The notes below the pieces were generated by a model that searched no databases, was not told the origin of the DNA, and was given only the letters and a program-made list of their open reading frames with translations. Positions 6,690-9,384 of a DNA stretch of 9,384 nucleotides are shown in pieces. Made by a program: the position numbers and the translations under genes. Origin of the DNA: JAHJSA01 sp038204345 (GTDB taxonomy: Bacteria; Actinomycetota; Thermoleophilia; RBG-16-64-13); NCBI GenBank assembly GCA_038204345.1, contig JBBRDB010000098.1, positions 1-9,384 on the forward strand. The letters run 5' to 3'. The first letter of the stretch is position 1; each line of letters opens with the position of its first letter.

Positions 6690-7508
6690 CTAGGTTGCAA
6701 GACTCAAGTACAGATTGAGGACCTGGTGGCCGACCAGCCCCGCCACAACGCTGCCGAAAGCAAGGTAAGGGCCGAAAGGGATGCGATCCTTCCGACTCTT
6801 CAATCTGAGGGCAATCAACAAGGCGCCGCCGAATCCACCGACCAAGAATCCAACGAACAGCGCGACCACGGTGCTGGAACCAAGGACGGCCCCCATCATG
6901 AGTGCCATCTTCACGTCGCCCATGCCCATGCCGCCTCTCCACAAGAGGCCCAGAACGAGAAGGAAAAGTGATCCGCCCAGCGCGGCGAGGAGAAATTCCC
7001 ACCAACGGCTGGGATTGAGCGCTATGGAAGCAACGAGGGCGACGAGCGTCCCGGGAAGCACGATCTTGTCTGGGATCCGAAAGTGATCGATGTCGATGAA
7101 CGTGATGGCCACCAGGGCGGCGAAGAACGCCATCATGATAAGGGTGCGTGCACTGGGACCGTACACGGCGTAGGCTCCCAGGAACAGTGCGCCCGTGAGA
7201 GCCTCCACCGCCGGATAACGCCACGAGATCGATTCCCCGCAGTCTTTGCAGCGCCCACGAAGGACGAACCATCCCACGATGGGGACGTTGTGATACCAAC
7301 GGATGGGACTCTCACAACTAGGACAGTGGGAGCCGGGTGAACTCAAAGATAAGCCTTCAGGTAACCGGTATATGACCACGTTCAGGAAGCTGCCGATCAC
7401 AGTGCCGAGCAGCAAGGAGCAGAAGCCCAGATAGGCGTCCAACCACGTCATCAGAAACGAGAACTCCGCATGGCTCGGCCACTCCTCCGCTTCAAGAACG
7501 CGCATCAT
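6690..7508 (-). CDS. pilD: Prepilin peptidase / N-methyltransferase (type IV leader peptidase)
   Basis: Integral membrane aspartyl protease that cleaves prepilin leader peptides and, in the full-length form, N-methylates the new N-terminus. The 272 aa begin with GSFLNVVIYRLP (39-50) and a zinc-type tetracysteine domain, CPSC (62-65) and CKDC (87-90), with the PIVGWFVLRGRC segment between. Several membrane helices follow, with the two catalytic Asp regions FIDIDHFRIPD (137-147) and GMGDVK (195-200, D198). FGPYLAFG near the end is also typical. All four cysteines are present, so methylation is expected. The start is uncertain. ATG 7508 has only a distant GAGG. ATG 7451 (253 aa) would begin at the first membrane helix. 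An AAGGAG at 7538-7533 is well spaced only for an in-frame CTG at 7526. It serves the pilus genes downstream. Confidence 0.95.
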   Translation of the reverse strand: MMRVLEAEEWPSHAEFSFLMTWLDAYLGFCSLLLGTVIGSFLNVVIYRLPEGLSLSSPGSHCPSCESPIRWYHNVPIVGWFVLRGRCKDCGESISWRYPAVEALTGALFLGAYAVYGPSARTLIMMAFFAALVAITFIDIDHFRIPDKIVLPGTLVALVASIALNPSRWWEFLLAALGGSLFLLVLGLLWRGGMGMGDVKMALMMGAVLGSSTVVALFVGFLVGGFGGALLIALRLKSRKDRIPFGPYLAFGSVVAGLVGHQVLNLYLSLAT

Positions 7509-7672
7509 GCTTGGTATCGGCCTCAGGGCGCTCTCCTTGAGCCCTCGTCACCCATGACACGGGCGTTCCCCTTCGGCGACATGAGTGTACCGGTGCAGAC
7601 GGAAGCGCGCAAAGCGGTCCAAGGTACCAGATTGGCGTGGGACGTGCTCGGACGTCGGCCTGTCTACCGGAT
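7509..7672 (-). other. Intergenic region upstream of prepilin peptidase
   Basis: No convincing gene. A weak promoter-like pair, TTGCGC (7612-7607) and TACACT (7589-7584) with a 17-bp spacer, would start transcripts about 70 nt before the prepilin peptidase ATG. A strong-looking AAGGAG (7538-7533) lies 24 nt from the annotated ATG and 6 nt from an in-frame CTG. A 19-codon open frame from ATG 7580 has nothing to recommend it. Confidence 0.4.
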
Positions 7673-7789
7673 TCAGGCAGCTTTCCCGTCAGGCACACCG
7701 ACCGCGTCGCCCTCCTTGAGGCAGGCCAGCATCGCCGGCACGATCCGAGGCATGAGAAGAGGCAGCATGTTGGGCATGAGCGCCGCCAT
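7673..7789 (-). CDS. Small Met/Pro-rich amphipathic protein (hypothetical, 38 aa)
   Basis: Not recognised as a named family. The short frame encodes MAALMPNMLPLLMPRIVP at the N-terminus, then AMLACLKEGD and a polar tail ending DGKAA. Within the first 21 residues Pro recurs at 6, 10, 14 and 18, exactly four apart. Met falls at 1, 5, 8, 13 and 20 with Leu, Ile or Val between, giving a regular hydrophobic Met-Pro repeat. One Cys (23) and Lys/Glu/Asp follow. This periodicity is unlikely from random non-coding DNA. The ATG is preceded by GGAAATCAAC, a weak ribosome site (GGAA 6 nt away). It lies 62 nt after dapA on the same strand, with a hairpin between them, and 164 nt before the prepilin peptidase gene. 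It could be a membrane-associated microprotein or a metal-binding Met-rich peptide. Both are guesses. Confidence 0.5.
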   Translation of the reverse strand: MAALMPNMLPLLMPRIVPAMLACLKEGDAVGVPDGKAA

Positions 7790-7813
7790 GTTGATTTCCG
7801 ACCTAGAGAGTGA

Positions 7814-7831
7814 GAGCCGGGTCTCCGGCTC
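7814..7831 (-). terminator. Hairpin downstream of dapA
   Basis: A perfect 7-bp GC-rich stem (GAGCCGG/CCGGCTC) with the 4-nt loop AGAC on the minus strand, 20 nt after the dapA stop. The following minus-strand bases, TCACTCTCT, are pyrimidine-rich but not a true T-run. It is probably a modest intrinsic terminator or 3'-end stabiliser for the dapA message. Confidence 0.5.
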
Positions 7832-7851
7832 CTTCACCCAACCTCGTCAGG

Positions 7852-8772
7852 TCACATGGATGGTTCCCAAATCCAACCGCCGGCTTCGAGAACGATCCTG
7901 AGAGAGCTCTTCCCCGAGTCCGTCATAGGTCCGAGCGGTGGGCGCAGCGGGCCGGCAGGCAGCTCCATCCATTCCAACGCCTGTTTGACCGGGATGGGGT
8001 TGGGTTCAAGGAATAGAGCCTGCACGACGGGCATCGTGTGGAAGTGGATCTCGCGGGCACGCTCGAGATCCCCGGCCCATACCGCCTCGCACATCTCCTT
8101 TGCTTCACGGCCGATGACGTGCGCGACCGCGGCGATGGCCCCCGAGGCTCCCAGGCAGAGAAGCGGGTAGGTCATTATGTCCTCACCCGAGTAGACCTGG
8201 AAGGTTTCTCGATCGGTCGCCCGAAGGATGGTCATTGCCTGGACCAGGTCTCCGGAGGCGTCCTTGAGGCCCACGACCTGGGGCACTTCCTCCCATAGGC
8301 GGATGATGGTAGCCGGATCTATGTTGCGTCCGGTGCGACCCGGGATGTTGTACAAGATCATGGGCAGATCTGCGGCTTCACCGATTGCCTGAAAGTGCTT
8401 GAAGATACCCTCCTGCGACGGCTTGTTGTAGTACGGGCAGACCTGGAGGGTCGCTGCGGCTCCCGCCTTCATGGCGCTCAGGGTGAGCTCGATCGCCTCA
8501 CGGGTACTGTTGGACCCGGCACCGGCGATCACGGGTACGCGGCCGTCGACGTACTCAACGACCAGGCGCACCACCTCTTCGTGTTCCTCGTGGCTAAGCG
8601 TTGGAGATTCGCCGGTGGTGCCGCAGGGCACCAGCCCGTCGCACGGCATCTCTTCCACATAGAAATCTACCAGTCGGCGAAGCCCCTCCCAATCAATAGT
8701 CAGGTCGTCATGAAAGGGCGTGATCAGCGGAAGGATGACGCCTCGCAAACCCCACTCGAGCTTCTCGATCAC
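7852..8772 (-). CDS. dapA: 4-hydroxy-tetrahydrodipicolinate synthase
   Basis: Condenses pyruvate with aspartate semialdehyde, the committed step to diaminopimelate and lysine, in the cytoplasm (homotetramer in most relatives). It is 306 aa from the GTG at 8772. Motifs are CGTTGESPTL (50-59), CPYYNKPSQEG (112-122) with Tyr115, YNIPGRTG (141-148) with catalytic Tyr141 and Arg146, and VGLKDASGD (167-175) with Schiff-base Lys170. GASGAIAAVAHV and EPNPIPVKQAL follow further on. An in-frame ATG at 8823 would add 17 Cys/Glu-rich residues. GTG 8772 is chosen because GAGGGGG lies just upstream and the family normally begins close to the RGVILPLITPF strand. It stands alone, without dapB or asd, directly downstream of an rRNA operon. 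All catalytic residues are present, so it should be active. Aldolases of the same superfamily are a less likely alternative. Confidence 0.95.
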   Translation of the reverse strand: MIEKLEWGLRGVILPLITPFHDDLTIDWEGLRRLVDFYVEEMPCDGLVPCGTTGESPTLSHEEHEEVVRLVVEYVDGRVPVIAGAGSNSTREAIELTLSAMKAGAAATLQVCPYYNKPSQEGIFKHFQAIGEAADLPMILYNIPGRTGRNIDPATIIRLWEEVPQVVGLKDASGDLVQAMTILRATDRETFQVYSGEDIMTYPLLCLGASGAIAAVAHVIGREAKEMCEAVWAGDLERAREIHFHTMPVVQALFLEPNPIPVKQALEWMELPAGPLRPPLGPMTDSGKSSLRIVLEAGGWIWEPSM

Positions 8773-8889
8773 TGGATCCCCCTCATAAGAACACTCATCT
8801 TGGACGCAGCTCGGCATAAACACGGGCTTGTAGGCACTCTATCCGGTTTCGACCACTCTCCGCAAGACCGGGCTCTGACTGCAGCAACA
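8773..8889 (-). other. dapA leader / promoter region
   Basis: A 117-nt gap between the rRNA terminator and dapA. A weak promoter-like pair, TTGCGG with TAGAGT about 18 bp later, is present on the minus strand around 8836-8865. The GAGGGGG ribosome site at 8784-8778 sets the dapA start. The gap is too short for a lysine riboswitch, and no such structure is visible. Confidence 0.35.
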
Positions 8890-8921
8890 ATGAGAGCCCG
8901 CCATCACTGGCGGGCTCTCAT
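8890..8921 (-). terminator. rRNA operon terminator hairpin
   Basis: A perfect 14-bp inverted repeat centred on a 4-nt loop (GTGA on the minus strand), stem ATGAGAGCCCGCCA with its exact complement. It begins about 6 nt after the 5S rRNA 3' end, and TTGTTGCTGC follows on the minus strand as a broken T-tract. The position, long perfect stem and following T-rich bases make it the intrinsic terminator of the rRNA operon. Confidence 0.88.
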
Positions 8922-8926
8922 AAGAA

Positions 8927-9043
<117 letters not shown>

Positions 9044-9115
9044 AACATCGAAATCTCTGTAAAGCGGGGCTCCCGCCCACCTTCAAATCTACATAGTGGC
9101 ATAAGTGATATTCAA
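9044..9115 (-). other. 23S-5S internal transcribed spacer
   Basis: About 72 nt of comparatively AT-rich spacer with no tRNA. A short GCGGG/CCCGC hairpin (9064-9076) may help rRNA processing. Boundaries depend on the approximate rRNA ends. Confidence 0.6.

Positions 9116-9384
<269 letters not shown>

Noticed and set aside
7492..7698. Minus-strand 68-aa frame overlapping the Met/Pro microprotein and the prepilin peptidase start
   Set aside because: It is Arg/Pro/Cys-rich with no pattern, no ribosome site, and it overlaps the better candidate.
8773..8889. Lysine riboswitch or T-box before dapA
   Set aside because: The gap is too short once the terminator is removed, and no conserved core sequences are visible.
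9044..9115. tRNA in the 23S-5S spacer
   Set aside because: There is no cloverleaf, no GTTCRA-type T-loop sequence, and the spacer is only about 70 nt.

Overview
The window is about 60% G+C and every supported gene lies on the minus strand, so it reads biologically from right (9384) to left (1). It is ordinary bacterial chromosome, with no mobile element, CRISPR array or plasmid function. Gene content (pilD, pilMNO, a PilP-like lipoprotein, then aroC-aroK-aroB-aroQ), frequent GTG starts, a Thr/Gly-rich lipoprotein linker and a Firmicutes-like 5S rRNA fit best with a deep-branching Actinomycetota lineage (Coriobacteriia/Anaerosomatales or Geothermincolia type). This placement is an inference from gene order and style. 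The 23S and 5S sequences in the window would settle it.

Right end (9384-8890): the 3' end of a 23S rRNA gene, a spacer of about 70 nt without a tRNA, a 5S rRNA gene, and a strong 14-bp terminator hairpin. Next is dapA (8772-7852), encoding dihydrodipicolinate synthase of the lysine/diaminopimelate pathway. A hairpin follows dapA, and then a 38-codon ORF encoding a Met/Pro-rich amphipathic microprotein (7789-7673).

Centre (7508-3417): type IV pilus biogenesis. A prepilin peptidase gene is followed by a 314-nt gap holding a good sigma70-type promoter. Then comes a tight operon: pilM (cytoplasmic actin-like), pilN and pilO (bitopic inner-membrane partners), and a lipoprotein gene in the pilP position. 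PilM, PilN and PilO should form the alignment complex that links the cytoplasmic ring to the periplasmic side or cell wall. No pilQ secretin gene follows.

Left end (3332-1): the shikimate genes aroC, aroK, aroB and aroQ, overlapping or start/stop coupled. They provide four of the seven steps to chorismate. aroQ runs off the left edge. A GC-rich 9-bp hairpin lies between the pil and aro blocks. The arrangement resembles proteobacterial pilMNOPQ-aroK-aroB, but pilQ is absent and aroC and aroQ are added. The points most worth a second look are this pil-aro arrangement, the PilP-like lipoprotein, and the Met/Pro microprotein.
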